NCBI GenBank assembly: GCA_937982565.1
Contig: CALJLN010000034.1
Span: 1-64,000 of the forward strand
Length of the DNA: 64,000 bases
Reading direction: 5' to 3'
DNA from: UBA2421 sp002343075
Lineage (GTDB): Bacteria; Planctomycetota; Phycisphaerae; Tepidisphaerales; Tepidisphaeraceae
The notes under the pieces are model-generated. The model had not been told where the DNA came from. It searched no databases and saw only the letters and a list, made by a program, of their open reading frames with translations. Both the position numbers and the translations under genes were made by a program. Of this stretch, positions 1 to 8,476 are shown piece by piece (positions within the stretch are counted from its first letter, which is position 1; each line of letters starts with the position of its first letter).

Positions 1-703
1 CAAACCCGCGCGTTTCCGGGAACCCGGGAAAGTTCAGGCGCTGTGCGGTGCCGTTCCGACCGATGAAGCCGCCGTAGAGATTGCTTGGATTGGTTGGATT
101 AAGCGTGACCCCAATGTATACACTGACAACATTGACGGATTGGCTGTACCCATCAAGCTCTTCAAGTCCCGCGACGAGATGTGGTCCGGCGGCATCCCAG
201 AGGGTTGGGGTAACCCTTGTTAACTCAGGGTTTGCGGTTGGTTGGACAGTGAATCCTAAAGTAAATTCTTGATTTGAAGTGATGGCGATTCCACCAAGCC
301 CCGACTCCGGCAGTTGAGTAAACCCCGTCATACCCCAAGTTCCGGCACGGGGAAGATCAGCAGGCCTAGAGACTCGCCCGATTGGCGCACCGAATGGGCT
401 GAAGCCACGAATGCTAGCACTGACATAGGTCCCACCGACGTCAAGCTGGGTCGGGTTTCCTTGTTGGTCCCAAGTGACTGCAACGTCAATCGGAAACTGT
501 GTCGAGCTGATTCGCATGTATCCGCCCGCAACTCCTTGCTCTGACAGTGCTTCCGGAAAGTAGAGTGAAGTGTTGGGCAGCAGGCTCAATCGGGTCGGTT
601 GGTACGTCGGCAAGAAATTTTGCGCAAACACGGAAGAATGCAGACTTAAGAGTTGACAGGCAATGACGAGCGTGGGCAAACTACTCGCGGACGGGGAAGG
701 CAT
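1..703 (-). CDS. Secreted protein of unknown function, N-terminal part
   Basis: A frame stays open from an ATG at 703 down to the window edge, 234 codons, so the C-terminus lies outside. The first 28 or so residues look like a signal peptide with a Leu-rich core (LVIACQLLSLHSSVFA) and a likely cut before QNF. The rest is rich in Gly, Pro, Thr and Asn with short beta-like stretches (VAVTWDQQGNP, FTLGFTVQPT, VVSVYIGVTLNP), which suggests an exported beta-sandwich. No cysteine is seen in the mature part. I do not recognise a family. It is divergent from the dead surface-protein gene that begins about 40 bases away, so the two probably shared a control region. The frame and the signal peptide are seen directly; export is inferred. 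Confidence 0.6.
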   Translation of the reverse strand, partial: MPSPSASSLPTLVIACQLLSLHSSVFAQNFLPTYQPTRLSLLPNTSLYFPEALSEQGVAGGYMRISSTQFPIDVAVTWDQQGNPTQLDVGGTYVSASIRGFSPFGAPIGRVSRPADLPRAGTWGMTGFTQLPESGLGGIAITSNQEFTLGFTVQPTANPELTRVTPTLWDAAGPHLVAGLEELDGYSQSVNVVSVYIGVTLNPTNPSNLYGGFIGRNGTAQRLNFPGFPETRGF

Positions 704-743
704 GTGACACAGGTGCGTTCTAAAATCTCGGCTGAGTAGGAGC

Positions 744-3159
744 ATGGTATCGTACTGTCTCTTCCACACCGGGTCTTGGCAAGAAAAATCTTCGGTTGGC
801 AGCAATTGCTGTGTTGGGAGGGTTGCTTCCTGCGCAGTTGATTGTAGCCCAAGTCACGACAAGTTGGACAGGGGATGGGGGGCAAAACGTCTGGACTCGT
901 AACGGAAACTGGAGCACCAATTTGCAACCCAACACCGGCAGCATCGCTCTGATTCAATCCGGCGGGACCGGCAGCAATCTTTTCCTCCGCGAAGGCACGA
1001 ACGGCAACGTGGAAGTGGGCACGCTGATTTTCAATCACGGCACCTACACCAACATCCGCGCGGGTACCGGCGGGGCATCGGTCGCGACGATTAACTTCGG
1101 GTGATCCCCTGCCGGAATTGTGTTTGACCCGTCCGCGCCGCAGAACCTGACTGTCGGCGGAGAAGCGGGGACGACAGTCAACGGCGCCTTCAGCTCATCG
1201 CTTACGATTCAAGTGCGCGACGGTAGTTCGTTGAACGCCTACAACGTCATGCATGGCACAGGGAGCCTTTTGATTGAGCGCATCGGCTCACTTTCAAGCG
1301 ACTCAGTTGTGGCGCTACGAAGCAATGGAGGATCATCCTTCGGTGCCAGCACATTTACCGGTGGCGTCACGCTTAACAGCGGATATCTCGATCTTCAGGA
1401 GAGTTCGGAAACGTCAGGAGGCTCGGTGGTGGCGGGCCCGCTTGGCACAGGGACATTTACAGTCGCCGGTGGCAAGGTCATTGCAACAACGGGCCTGGCG
1501 TTCATTCACAACCACCTGAAGTTGAATGCGGACCTGATCTCAGACGACGGTGGGACACTCTAGTTCTTCGGCGCGAAAGACTTCGGTACGACCCGGCGCA
1601 CGGTCAGTGTCTCCGGCCACACGGTTGGCTTGGGCGGCACCGCCACCGGCAGCGTCGGATTTGCCAAATCGGGGACGGGCACGCTCGAACTCTACGACTG
1701 TGGCACCCTCTTGACCGGATCGATCTCGATCGCGCAGGGCGTCGTCGATGTCCGCAACTCGAATACTCCGTTCGGTGCCGTCGGCAGCGGAAACTTCATG
1801 CAGGTGACCGGCAATGCCACGATCGGCGATTCCAACTCAGGAACGCTCAGATTTGGAACCGTACCAGACGCCTTCAACTCACCGATTACATACACCGACT
1901 CGAAAGAGATTCGCATTGAGGGCAAAGGGTATAATGGCCTCGGAGCGATCGCCACTGCGCAGGACAAGATCACTACTTTCGGCGGATCGCTCGTTCTGAC
2001 TGGTGATGCTGACGTGCGCGTCGGCGACAAGACCACACTTGACGCACCGACTCGACTGGACCTCATCGGCAGAGTGGATCTCGCAAAATACACGCTCTAC
2101 CACCGAGGCCCCTGGATTTTGAGACTCGACGGGGCCGATTTGTCGGATAGCGAACCAGAGTCTGCCATTCGACTTGCCGCAAGTACCACCGTCGAAATCG
2201 ACCTGTTCGGCAGCGGTGGAAGCTTCAGTGGTCAGATTTATGGCGACAGTGGTGACACGACCAGACTTCTGAAAAAAGGCGCTGGATCGCTGACAGCCGC
2301 GCATATTCGCGTTGGCACGCTTACGGTCAATGACGACAGCACAGTAAAGATCCTTTACAGCGGCGGAACACTGGCCGGAAGCACGCTCGGCACGTCCCGC
2401 GTGACAACGCTTGCTCTGGGCGGGAGCCTGTCGACGGGTCAGGTTGACTTGACCAATAATGACCTCATCATCGACTACTCTGGCTCAAGCCCGATCGGAG
2501 CCCCAAACACCGGAACTCAGACTGTCGCGCGATGGATCAATGCTGGCTGGAACAATGGCGGTTGGAATGGCACCGGCAACGCCATCACAACCACCTCGGG
2601 CAATGCCGGCACCTTCGCGCTCGGTTATGCCGAGGCGGCCACCGTACTCTCGTTTAGCGGCGGCACGGCAACATTCAGCGGTCAGACCGTCGACAACACC
2701 AGCGTGCTCGTTAAGTTCACCTACTACGGAGACGCAACCCTGGATGGTTTGGTTTCACTCGACGACTTTACCGTCCTGTCAGACAATTTCGGGACGACAG
2801 GCAAACTCTGGGAACACGGAGACTTTAACTATGACGGCAGCGTCAATCTCACGGACCATACCATTCTCAGTGCCAATTTCGGCTCGTCACCGCAGCTGCG
2901 AGGCAGCGGTGGCAACTCAGGTGCCCTTCCTCCGCGGGCCTATCTCTACATCGCTATGCTTGACTTTCCGCAAATCTATTGGGAATCGCGTTTAGACCCG
3001 ACCACCTGGGCGATGTTCGAGCCGTTCGAGTCCATGAACCTCGGCCCCATCCCCGACATGCCCGCGGGGTTTCGCGCCAGCATTCCGGAACCGGCGGCGG
3101 CGGCAGTGGCGGTGCTGGCGCTCGGGGCGAGAGGGCGTCGCACCCGAAGGGCGGTTTGA
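744..3159 (+). pseudogene. Broken PEP-CTERM/dockerin surface protein (autotransporter-like beta-repeat)
   Basis: One reading frame encodes a continuous, sensible protein but is cut by TGA at 1102-1104 and TAG at 1561-1563. Similar low-complexity Gly/Thr/Ser beta-repeat sequence runs across both stops (INFG-stop-SPAGIVF; GGTL-stop-FFGAKDF). The start is also damaged. The frame has no ATG, but removing one G at 747 joins the ATG at 744 to MYRTVSSTPGLGKKNLRL and a hydrophobic core ending in VAQ, a good signal peptide. The only intact start in frame is TTG 796, which lacks the basic n-region. The C-terminal third has a dockerin-like pair of calcium loops (GDATLDGLVSLDDF, GDFNYDGSVNLTDH), then a PEP-CTERM-like tail (IPEPAAAAVAV plus an Arg-rich end). 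The intact protein would have been exported and anchored at the surface. Three lesions argue for a pseudogene, though consensus errors cannot be excluded. Confidence 0.75.
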
Positions 3160-3213
3160 CTGCGCGGCTGCGACGGCGCGCCGAGATTTAATGGTCGGAG
3201 TCGTTTTAAACCC

Positions 3214-3245
3214 GCCGGCCCGGGCAATCCGTTGCCCGGGCCGGC
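3214..3245. terminator. Perfect 14-bp hairpin, probable terminator
   Basis: GCCGGCCCGGGCAA and its exact reverse complement flank the loop TCCG. It lies between two convergent genes, the dead surface protein and the cobalamin-binding-like gene. There is no clear T-run on the plus side and only a short TTTAAAA on the minus side, so it may act as a strong stem or a factor-assisted terminator for both. Confidence 0.6.
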
Positions 3246-3329
3246 GCGGTCACTTGGTGGAACTGAAGGCGGGGCGCCGGAATGATCTGGTCATTCATCA
3301 TTGCGGCTTTGTCACACCTGGTCTTTCCA

Positions 3330-4187
3330 TCACGCTGCTTCGGCGCGGCGGGGTTCCAGGGGCCTGGGGGCGATGCGCTGGGTTTGTTGTTGTCGGCGGA
3401 TTTCGGCTTTCTTGATCCTGCGGGCGCGGCCGACGGTCTGCTGCTCTACGCTCGCGCGCTGGCTGGGGTTTTCGTTCGCGATCGATACTGCCGTCGCGGC
3501 ATCTTCTGCGAAAAGGTCGGCGCCGATTTCTTCCGCCAGGCCTTCGGCACGCTTGTAGATCCCGCCGCAGCACATGATCTGCATGGTGGGGTTGGCGTTG
3601 ATCTCGCGGATGTAGTCGATCAGTTTTCGTACTGCGGGCATGCCCTGTGGCAGGGTGGCGAAGAAGACGAGCACGTCGGGGCGGAATTCGCCGGTGAGCT
3701 TGAGGATCTCGTCATCCGGCACGCCTGCGCCAGTGAAACGAACGGCCCAGCCGTCGGACTCAAACAGATCGGCGCAAACCTGCCCGCCTAGCTCCTCGGG
3801 TTCGGCGTTGCCGCAGACGATGAGGGTTCTCTTGCCGTTCGGGGCGTTTCGAGGAAGCTGGGCGGAGAGTTGGTCGGTCACGCTCCGGTTGAGCCGGGTG
3901 GAAAGGTTCAGCTGGGCAATGCTGATCCGGTCTTCGCGGTAAAGCGCCTGAATCAGCTCCATTGTTGGATAGACCAAGCTGGTGAGAAGATCGCGCGGGC
4001 TGGTTCCTTTAGCGATGTTCTGGTCGATCAACTGCCGGGCAGCTTGCCGGTCGCCGGCGAGCAGGAGATCGAGATAGCTCTTGGCGAGCGACGGGGTAAC
4101 GGCGTTTCGAGTGGTGGTGACCATGGTGAACAATTGCTCCGGCGGAAGCGAGCTTCCCTGAATTCCCGCAAATCGCCAATTTAACAT
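3330..4187 (-). CDS. Cobalamin-binding-domain-like protein (285 aa) lacking the axial histidine
   Basis: Residues about 30-105 form an all-helical B12-binding-2 cap (LAGDRQAARQLIDQNI, YPTMELIQALYREDRISIAQ). Residues about 118-240 form the Rossmann-like cobalamin fold, as in MetH and CarH-type proteins, with the usual later landmarks FATLP and CCGGIY. The base-off motif D/E-x-H-x-x-G reads E129-P-E-E-L-G134 here, so the histidine that ligates cobalt is Glu. The protein may bind cobalamin differently, bind another ligand, or only keep the fold. There is no MerR DNA-binding domain or methyltransferase partner beside it. The tail from about 245 is Arg/Gln-rich and probably disordered. The start could be ATG 4187 (AAGGACG upstream) or ATG 4124 (GGAG upstream). 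Fold sure; function unknown. Confidence 0.8.
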   Translation of the reverse strand: MLNWRFAGIQGSSLPPEQLFTMVTTTRNAVTPSLAKSYLDLLLAGDRQAARQLIDQNIAKGTSPRDLLTSLVYPTMELIQALYREDRISIAQLNLSTRLNRSVTDQLSAQLPRNAPNGKRTLIVCGNAEPEELGGQVCADLFESDGWAVRFTGAGVPDDEILKLTGEFRPDVLVFFATLPQGMPAVRKLIDYIREINANPTMQIMCCGGIYKRAEGLAEEIGADLFAEDAATAVSIANENPSQRASVEQQTVGRARRIKKAEIRRQQQTQRIAPRPLEPRRAEAA

Positions 4188-4449
4188 TTAGAGGCGTCCT
4201 TGCCCCGACTTTCACGACCCGCATGTTAACATAGGCAACTTGCGGTAACAAGTGAATCGGATTGCTGCCAGACAATTCTTTATCTATTTTAACATGCTTG
4301 TCGGCGGCGGACCCGCCTTTCCTCATAAATCACTGCCATAAAAGAGTTTATGTCGCAATTGGTCGCGTTCCCGCAAGAGCCGGGCTGGATATTCCGATAA
4401 GTGTTGTGAGAATCTGAGCCGGTCGAGGGCTTGGACGAGAGACTGGGAC

Positions 4450-5121
4450 ATGGATCGCCGTTGGGTATATTTCTTCGCGGATGGGGATGTTCGGCGGGGG
4501 CCGTTCACCCTTGAGCAGCTGCGCGATTATCCTCTGCGGGCCGACACGATGGTCTGGCGGGAGGGGATGCCCGCCTGGAGCACGCTTCGGGATGTTCCCG
4601 AGTTGTGGGCGGTCTTCGCCGAGCGACTGGTGGAGATGCCGCAGCTTGTGGTAGAGGCCCCGCCGGCCTCGCCGGAGGAGGTTGCGCTCGCCGGTGCGGT
4701 GCCGCAGACGCCGATTCTTGCGCATCCGGGACCCGGCACGCTCGATTACGCCCGCCCGGATATCAAGCCGGCAAGCGGGGCGGCGATCACGTCGTTGGTC
4801 ACCGGCATTGGCGGGCTACTTTGGTGGTGTTTGCCCGGATCGCTGCTGGTCGCGGTGCCTCTGTCGATTCTCGCGATTGTCTTTGCCGTCATCGCCCGGA
4901 AAAAAGCCCGGCAAGGCTCCGCCGGCGGCGACGGCATGGCGCTCGGCGGGCTGATTCTTGGGATATTCAACTTGCTGCTCGCTCTAGCGATTACGGCGAT
5001 CGTCGGCGGCTTCATGGTCGCTCTCTGGCGCGCCACAACCAAGCCCGCCACGCAGCCGGCCACACCAACGACAAACATCATGCAGGTGGAGCACCCAACC
5101 ACCTCGCCGAGCGACGACTGA
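4450..5121 (+). CDS. GYF_2-domain membrane protein with DUF4190-like helices
   Basis: This 223-residue protein starts with a GYF_2 domain (WVYFFADGDVRRGPF, then ADTMVWREGMPAW, residues about 5-60), a fold that usually binds proline-rich peptides. A Pro/Ala linker follows. Residues about 112-195 hold a DUF4190-like module of two or three membrane segments (SLLVAVPLSILAIVFAVIA and LILGIFNLLLALAITAIV) joined by a basic Gly-rich loop. The tail is Thr/Pro-rich. The GYF domain probably faces the cytoplasm and the protein may be a membrane scaffold. It sits 32 bases upstream of proB on the same strand, so the two may be co-transcribed, but no functional link is evident. Domain calls are by eye; the exact role is unknown. 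Confidence 0.8.
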   Translation: MDRRWVYFFADGDVRRGPFTLEQLRDYPLRADTMVWREGMPAWSTLRDVPELWAVFAERLVEMPQLVVEAPPASPEEVALAGAVPQTPILAHPGPGTLDYARPDIKPASGAAITSLVTGIGGLLWWCLPGSLLVAVPLSILAIVFAVIARKKARQGSAGGDGMALGGLILGIFNLLLALAITAIVGGFMVALWRATTKPATQPATPTTNIMQVEHPTTSPSDD

Positions 5122-5153
5122 CGACACCCACCGGTTCGCGATTCAATCTTGAA

Positions 5154-6266
5154 ATGCCCCATCGAAGAAACATCCTCAAAGCCGCCCGCCACGTTGTAAT
5201 CAAGCTTGGCTCGCAATTGCTTACAGACAAGGCCAACCAGCTCGATGCGGCATTCGTCGGCACCGTCGCAGCGCAAGTGGCCCGCCTGCGAACCGCGGGG
5301 GTGCGGGTGACGATCGTGAGTTCGGGCGCAGTTGCCTGCGGGTTGACCCTGCTGAACCTCTCCAAGCGCCCGCGCGATCTGGCGGCCCTGCAGGCTATCG
5401 CTGCGGTCGGCCAGCGCCGGTTGATGGATGCCTGGGCCGATGCCTTCGAACCGTATTCCTTGCCGGTGGCACAGGTGCTGCTAACCCGGGAAGACATTGA
5501 CGACCGGACGCGGTTCCTCAATCTGCGTAACACCGTCAACGCCATCCACAGACTCAACGCCGTTCCGATCATCAACGAAAATGACACCATCAGCACCGAT
5601 GAACTTGTGCGCATTACGTTCGGCGACAACGACATACTCGCGGCGCTGGTCTGCCAGGCGTTGCGCGCGGATCTGCTGCTGCTAATGTCTGTTGTGGACG
5701 GCGTGCTGGATGCCGACGGCGGACCGCTGCGCACTGTTACAAAGATAGAAGATGCGGAGAAGCTGCTGCGAAGCGAGAAGAGCGCGCTCGGCAAGGGTGG
5801 AATGAACAGCAAGCTCATCGCGGCGCGGATGGTGACACGCGCGGGTGAAGCAATGGTGCTGGCCGACGGCCGGACGCCGGAACTGCTGACGCGCGTGCTG
5901 GCGGGGGAGGAAATCGGCAGCTTTTTCGTCCCGCAGGCAGGCAAGCAAAGTGGGCGGAGCCGGTGGATCAGCTCGGTGCGCCCAGCGGGGACGATCTACG
6001 TCGACGACGGCGCCGCGGTTGCGGTTGCCGAGAAAAACCGCAGCCTGCTCCCCGCGGGGGTGACGCGCGTCGAGGGCAACTTTGCGCGCGGCGACGTGGT
6101 GAGCATCGTCACCGCCGATGGTAAGCCTGTCGCGCGCGGCCTGAGCAATTACGCCTCCCCCGATGCGGCGATGCTGTGTGGCAAAAAAACCTCCGAACTT
6201 CGCCAGATGCTGGGCGCGCGGGCCTACGAAGAGATTGTGCACCGGGATAATCTGGTCATCATCTGA
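5154..6266 (+). CDS. proB: Glutamate 5-kinase
   Basis: The 370-residue product phosphorylates L-glutamate with ATP to gamma-glutamyl phosphate, the first step of proline synthesis in the cytoplasm. The amino-acid-kinase domain is at about 8-262: VVIKLGSQLL for phosphate binding, VSSGAVACG, the INENDTIS and FGDNDILAA motifs of the glutamate and ATP sites, and GKGGMNSKL. A C-terminal PUA domain is at about 278-352 (GTIYVDDGAAVAV, VARGLSNYAS), as in the longer E. coli-type enzymes. The start is ATG 5154; the frame is open further upstream but only as a shadow of the preceding gene. proA is not nearby. Feedback inhibition by proline is typical of the family, not something the sequence proves. Confidence 0.95.
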   Translation: MPHRRNILKAARHVVIKLGSQLLTDKANQLDAAFVGTVAAQVARLRTAGVRVTIVSSGAVACGLTLLNLSKRPRDLAALQAIAAVGQRRLMDAWADAFEPYSLPVAQVLLTREDIDDRTRFLNLRNTVNAIHRLNAVPIINENDTISTDELVRITFGDNDILAALVCQALRADLLLLMSVVDGVLDADGGPLRTVTKIEDAEKLLRSEKSALGKGGMNSKLIAARMVTRAGEAMVLADGRTPELLTRVLAGEEIGSFFVPQAGKQSGRSRWISSVRPAGTIYVDDGAAVAVAEKNRSLLPAGVTRVEGNFARGDVVSIVTADGKPVARGLSNYASPDAAMLCGKKTSELRQMLGARAYEEIVHRDNLVII

Positions 6267-6381
6267 TCGGCCGCATTCGCCGCGCAACTTCCTGCATTTG
6301 AAGCACTTATGCGCGAGTCGGCCGTGTCACCACGGGCCAGACATCGCGAGATTTCTCGTGATTTTCGCAATGACGCTAACT

Positions 6382-6387
6382 TATAAT
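6382..6387 (+). promoter_or_regulatory. Possible -10 box TATAAT
   Basis: A perfect TATAAT lies about 48 bases upstream of the small secreted-protein gene at 6435. No convincing -35 element is seen at 16-18 bases upstream, so the promoter is only suggested. The gene itself has a strong CGGAGG ribosome site at 6425-6430. Confidence 0.35.
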
Positions 6388-6434
6388 GCATCAAGCGGTC
6401 TAATGACCCGGAAGTAGTTTTTACCGGAGGCATC

Positions 6435-6887
6435 ATGAAGCTTGCATTCGCACTGGTTCTGGCAATTGCAGCTGTGCCTGCCATCTCAATGGCGGGCGAT
6501 CGCTGGGATAACGGCGGCAGAGGCCGAGGAGGCGACGGCGGGCGCGATCGTGGCTATCGCTATGACCGCGGCGAACGCTATTACGATCGCGGGCACTCCT
6601 CGCGGTCGCGCAGCAGCTTTGGGTTCACCTTCGGATTTGGCAGCAGCGGCTATCGCGATTACACCTACGGCTCTTTCAGCTACGGCAATCGTGGCTACTA
6701 CCGCCCGTCGCCACCGGTGGTGTATCGCGAGACCTACATCGCCCCGCGATATGAGTATTCCAGCAGGCACTACGAATGTGCGCCGGTCCGCTCCTACTAC
6801 GCTCCGGCACCAAAAGTGTATTACTACGACGGCGGATGTTCGACCGGCTCAGGCTATTCTGGAAGCGTCTATTACTATCGCCGATGA
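6435..6887 (+). CDS. Small secreted Tyr/Gly/Arg-rich protein
   Basis: The 150-residue product begins with a clear signal peptide (MKLAFALVLAIAAVPAISMA, cut before GDRW). The mature part is highly biased: a Gly/Arg/Asp section with RGGDGGRDRG and repeated YDRG units, then an aromatic section (FGFTFGFGSSGYRDYTYG), then many Tyr with two cysteines (YECAPV, GGCSTG). Such sequences resemble coat, matrix or shell proteins that crosslink or self-assemble, but no family can be named. The start has an excellent ribosome site and stands alone, followed by a convergent gene 47 bases later, so it is probably its own transcription unit. Confidence 0.75.
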   Translation: MKLAFALVLAIAAVPAISMAGDRWDNGGRGRGGDGGRDRGYRYDRGERYYDRGHSSRSRSSFGFTFGFGSSGYRDYTYGSFSYGNRGYYRPSPPVVYRETYIAPRYEYSSRHYECAPVRSYYAPAPKVYYYDGGCSTGSGYSGSVYYYRR

Positions 6888-6934
6888 GAGGCGAAAGATG
6901 CCGTGCACCCGCGCCGCGCGCCCGTGCGGTGCGT

Positions 6935-7519
6935 TCAGGTCTCCGTCGGTCGTTGCTCAGTCACCCGGGGCTTAATCACCCGGGCCGGGTTTCCGCCCGA
7001 GACACATCCCGGCGGGACATCTTTCGTCACCACGGCGCGGGCGGCGATCACGCTGTTATCGCCAATCGTAACGCCCGGTCCGACAAACGCGCCCGCGGCG
7101 ATCCACACCCCGCTGCCGATGGTGTTGGTGGGGCGGATGAGTGGAAGATCGCGCCGAGTATAGTCGTGCGTCCCGCCGCACACGTACACGTCCTGACTCA
7201 GAACCGTGTGATGGCCGATCTTCAGCGGGCCAAGGTTGTAAAGCGTCACGCGGTCGGAAAGCGCGCAGTAGTCGCCGATTTCCAGCAGCCAGGGGTGAAA
7301 CACATCGACCGTGCGGGGAATATGACAGACCTTGCCGATCCTGGCACCCATCATCCGAAGCACGCCCCTGCGGACGGCGGAGCCTCTGGGTATCGGCAGC
7401 TTGAACACGCAGACATGCAGCAATCGCCAAATGAGGCGTTTGACATACCAGCTTCGGGGGTAGGGCGCCCGGGCGGTCTTGTCGAGCGTCAAGAAAATGG
7501 GCTGCGGCGGCAAATCCAT
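6935..7519 (-). CDS. Left-handed beta-helix acyltransferase (WcaF/maltose acetyltransferase-like)
   Basis: This 194-residue protein has hexapeptide repeats from about residue 58 on (ARIGKVCHIPRTVDVF, IGDYCALSDRVTLYN, IGHHTVLSQDVYVC, IGSGVWIAAGAFVGPGVTIG, ARAVVTKDVPPGCVSGG). It also has the acceptor-site element GGTHDY, whose His is the usual catalytic base. The family moves an acetyl group from acetyl-CoA to sugar hydroxyls. It is the last gene of a minus-strand run of acyltransferase and two GT2 transferases, three bases after its neighbour, so it probably decorates the polymer or lipid-linked glycan those enzymes build. The homologue at 9437 on the other strand shares the same layout (YNLGPLKIG against YNLGPIKLG). 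Confidence 0.9.
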   Translation of the reverse strand: MDLPPQPIFLTLDKTARAPYPRSWYVKRLIWRLLHVCVFKLPIPRGSAVRRGVLRMMGARIGKVCHIPRTVDVFHPWLLEIGDYCALSDRVTLYNLGPLKIGHHTVLSQDVYVCGGTHDYTRRDLPLIRPTNTIGSGVWIAAGAFVGPGVTIGDNSVIAARAVVTKDVPPGCVSGGNPARVIKPRVTEQRPTET

Positions 7520-7522
7520 GCA

Positions 7523-8476
7523 CTAGCCTTGGGTGTTAACTGCATTGCTATCGGGCGATTGATCGGGCTTAGCCGGCGGCTGCTGCGCTCGCCAGGGATA
7601 ATGATTGCGCCGCTCGTGAAACACATCGGTCGAATAATCGGCCTGCGTGGCGCGCACGAGCTTGTCGCGATAGAGCAGGCTGATCATATACTCGTATGAC
7701 ATCATCAGCCGAGCCATGTGCCAGCCGGGCCGGCCGTCGAGAAAGCCCAGACGCAGGACGAACATATGCATAAACCGCCATAACGGTCGGACCGGCATGC
7801 GCGGCCAGATTTCCCGCCGAAGCCACTGCCGAACACCCAGAATGTTGCGAAACAGCGCCTTGGGCTTGGCCACGTTGCTCACGCCGAGCTTCAACTTCAC
7901 CCACTCGTTGCTTTCCATGTCGGCATAGCGCACATGTTTATCGATGAATTGCGACAGGGTTTCGCGGCGGATGTGAAGCATCTCGCGCTTGAGATAGTCC
8001 ACCGGGTCTTCACAAACCATGTGTTCGTGAACCGAGCGGTCTTCATACATCGCCTTGCCCCGCCGGAAAAGGCGCAGGTTCCAGGACGGATACAGCCCGC
8101 CGTGGCGAATTTCGCGGCCCATGAACAGCAGCACTCGGTTTACAAAATAGCCGTTGGCGGCGTCCGGCCGGGCCAGCCGCTCGCGCACCTCTTTCACTAA
8201 AGACGGCGTGAGTCGCTCATCGGCATCGAGAATGAAGATCCAATCGCCCTCAAACGGCAGATTGGCAATCCCCCAGTTTTTCTGCGCCGAATAGTTCACA
8301 AACTCATGTTCAATCACCGTCGCCCCGGCGTCGCGGGCGATCTGCTGTGTGCCGTCTTTGCTGAATGAGTCGAGCACATAAACCGGGCCAAGTTTCAGAG
8401 CATTTCGCACGCACTCGCCGATGTGATCGGCCTCATTCAGCGTGGGAATCATAATGTCAATTTTTGGCTCGCTCAT
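7523..8476 (-). CDS. Family 2 glycosyltransferase (WaaE/KdtX-like)
   Basis: The 317-residue product is an inverting GT-A transferase of the cytoplasmic face. Residues about 5-115 hold the nucleotide-sugar fold: IDIMIPTLNEADHI, VLDSFSKDGTQ, the AQKNWGI helix, and ILDADERLT with the DxD-like DAD for the metal ion. Downstream come LRLFRRGKAMYED and VHEHM, the usual acceptor-side block of LPS-core and exopolysaccharide GT2 proteins. Its ATG overlaps the stop of the GT2 gene before it by four bases (ATGA), a sign of coupled translation. The C-terminal 25 residues are Pro/Gln-rich and probably unstructured. Donor and acceptor sugars cannot be read from sequence. Confidence 0.9.
   Translation of the reverse strand: MSEPKIDIMIPTLNEADHIGECVRNALKLGPVYVLDSFSKDGTQQIARDAGATVIEHEFVNYSAQKNWGIANLPFEGDWIFILDADERLTPSLVKEVRERLARPDAANGYFVNRVLLFMGREIRHGGLYPSWNLRLFRRGKAMYEDRSVHEHMVCEDPVDYLKREMLHIRRETLSQFIDKHVRYADMESNEWVKLKLGVSNVAKPKALFRNILGVRQWLRREIWPRMPVRPLWRFMHMFVLRLGFLDGRPGWHMARLMMSYEYMISLLYRDKLVRATQADYSTDVFHERRNHYPWRAQQPPAKPDQSPDSNAVNTQG

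Noticed and set aside
1102..1104. TGA in the broken surface protein as a selenocysteine codon or programmed readthrough.
   Set aside because: A TAG and a start-site frameshift also interrupt the same gene, and no hairpin of the SECIS type is seen behind the TGA.
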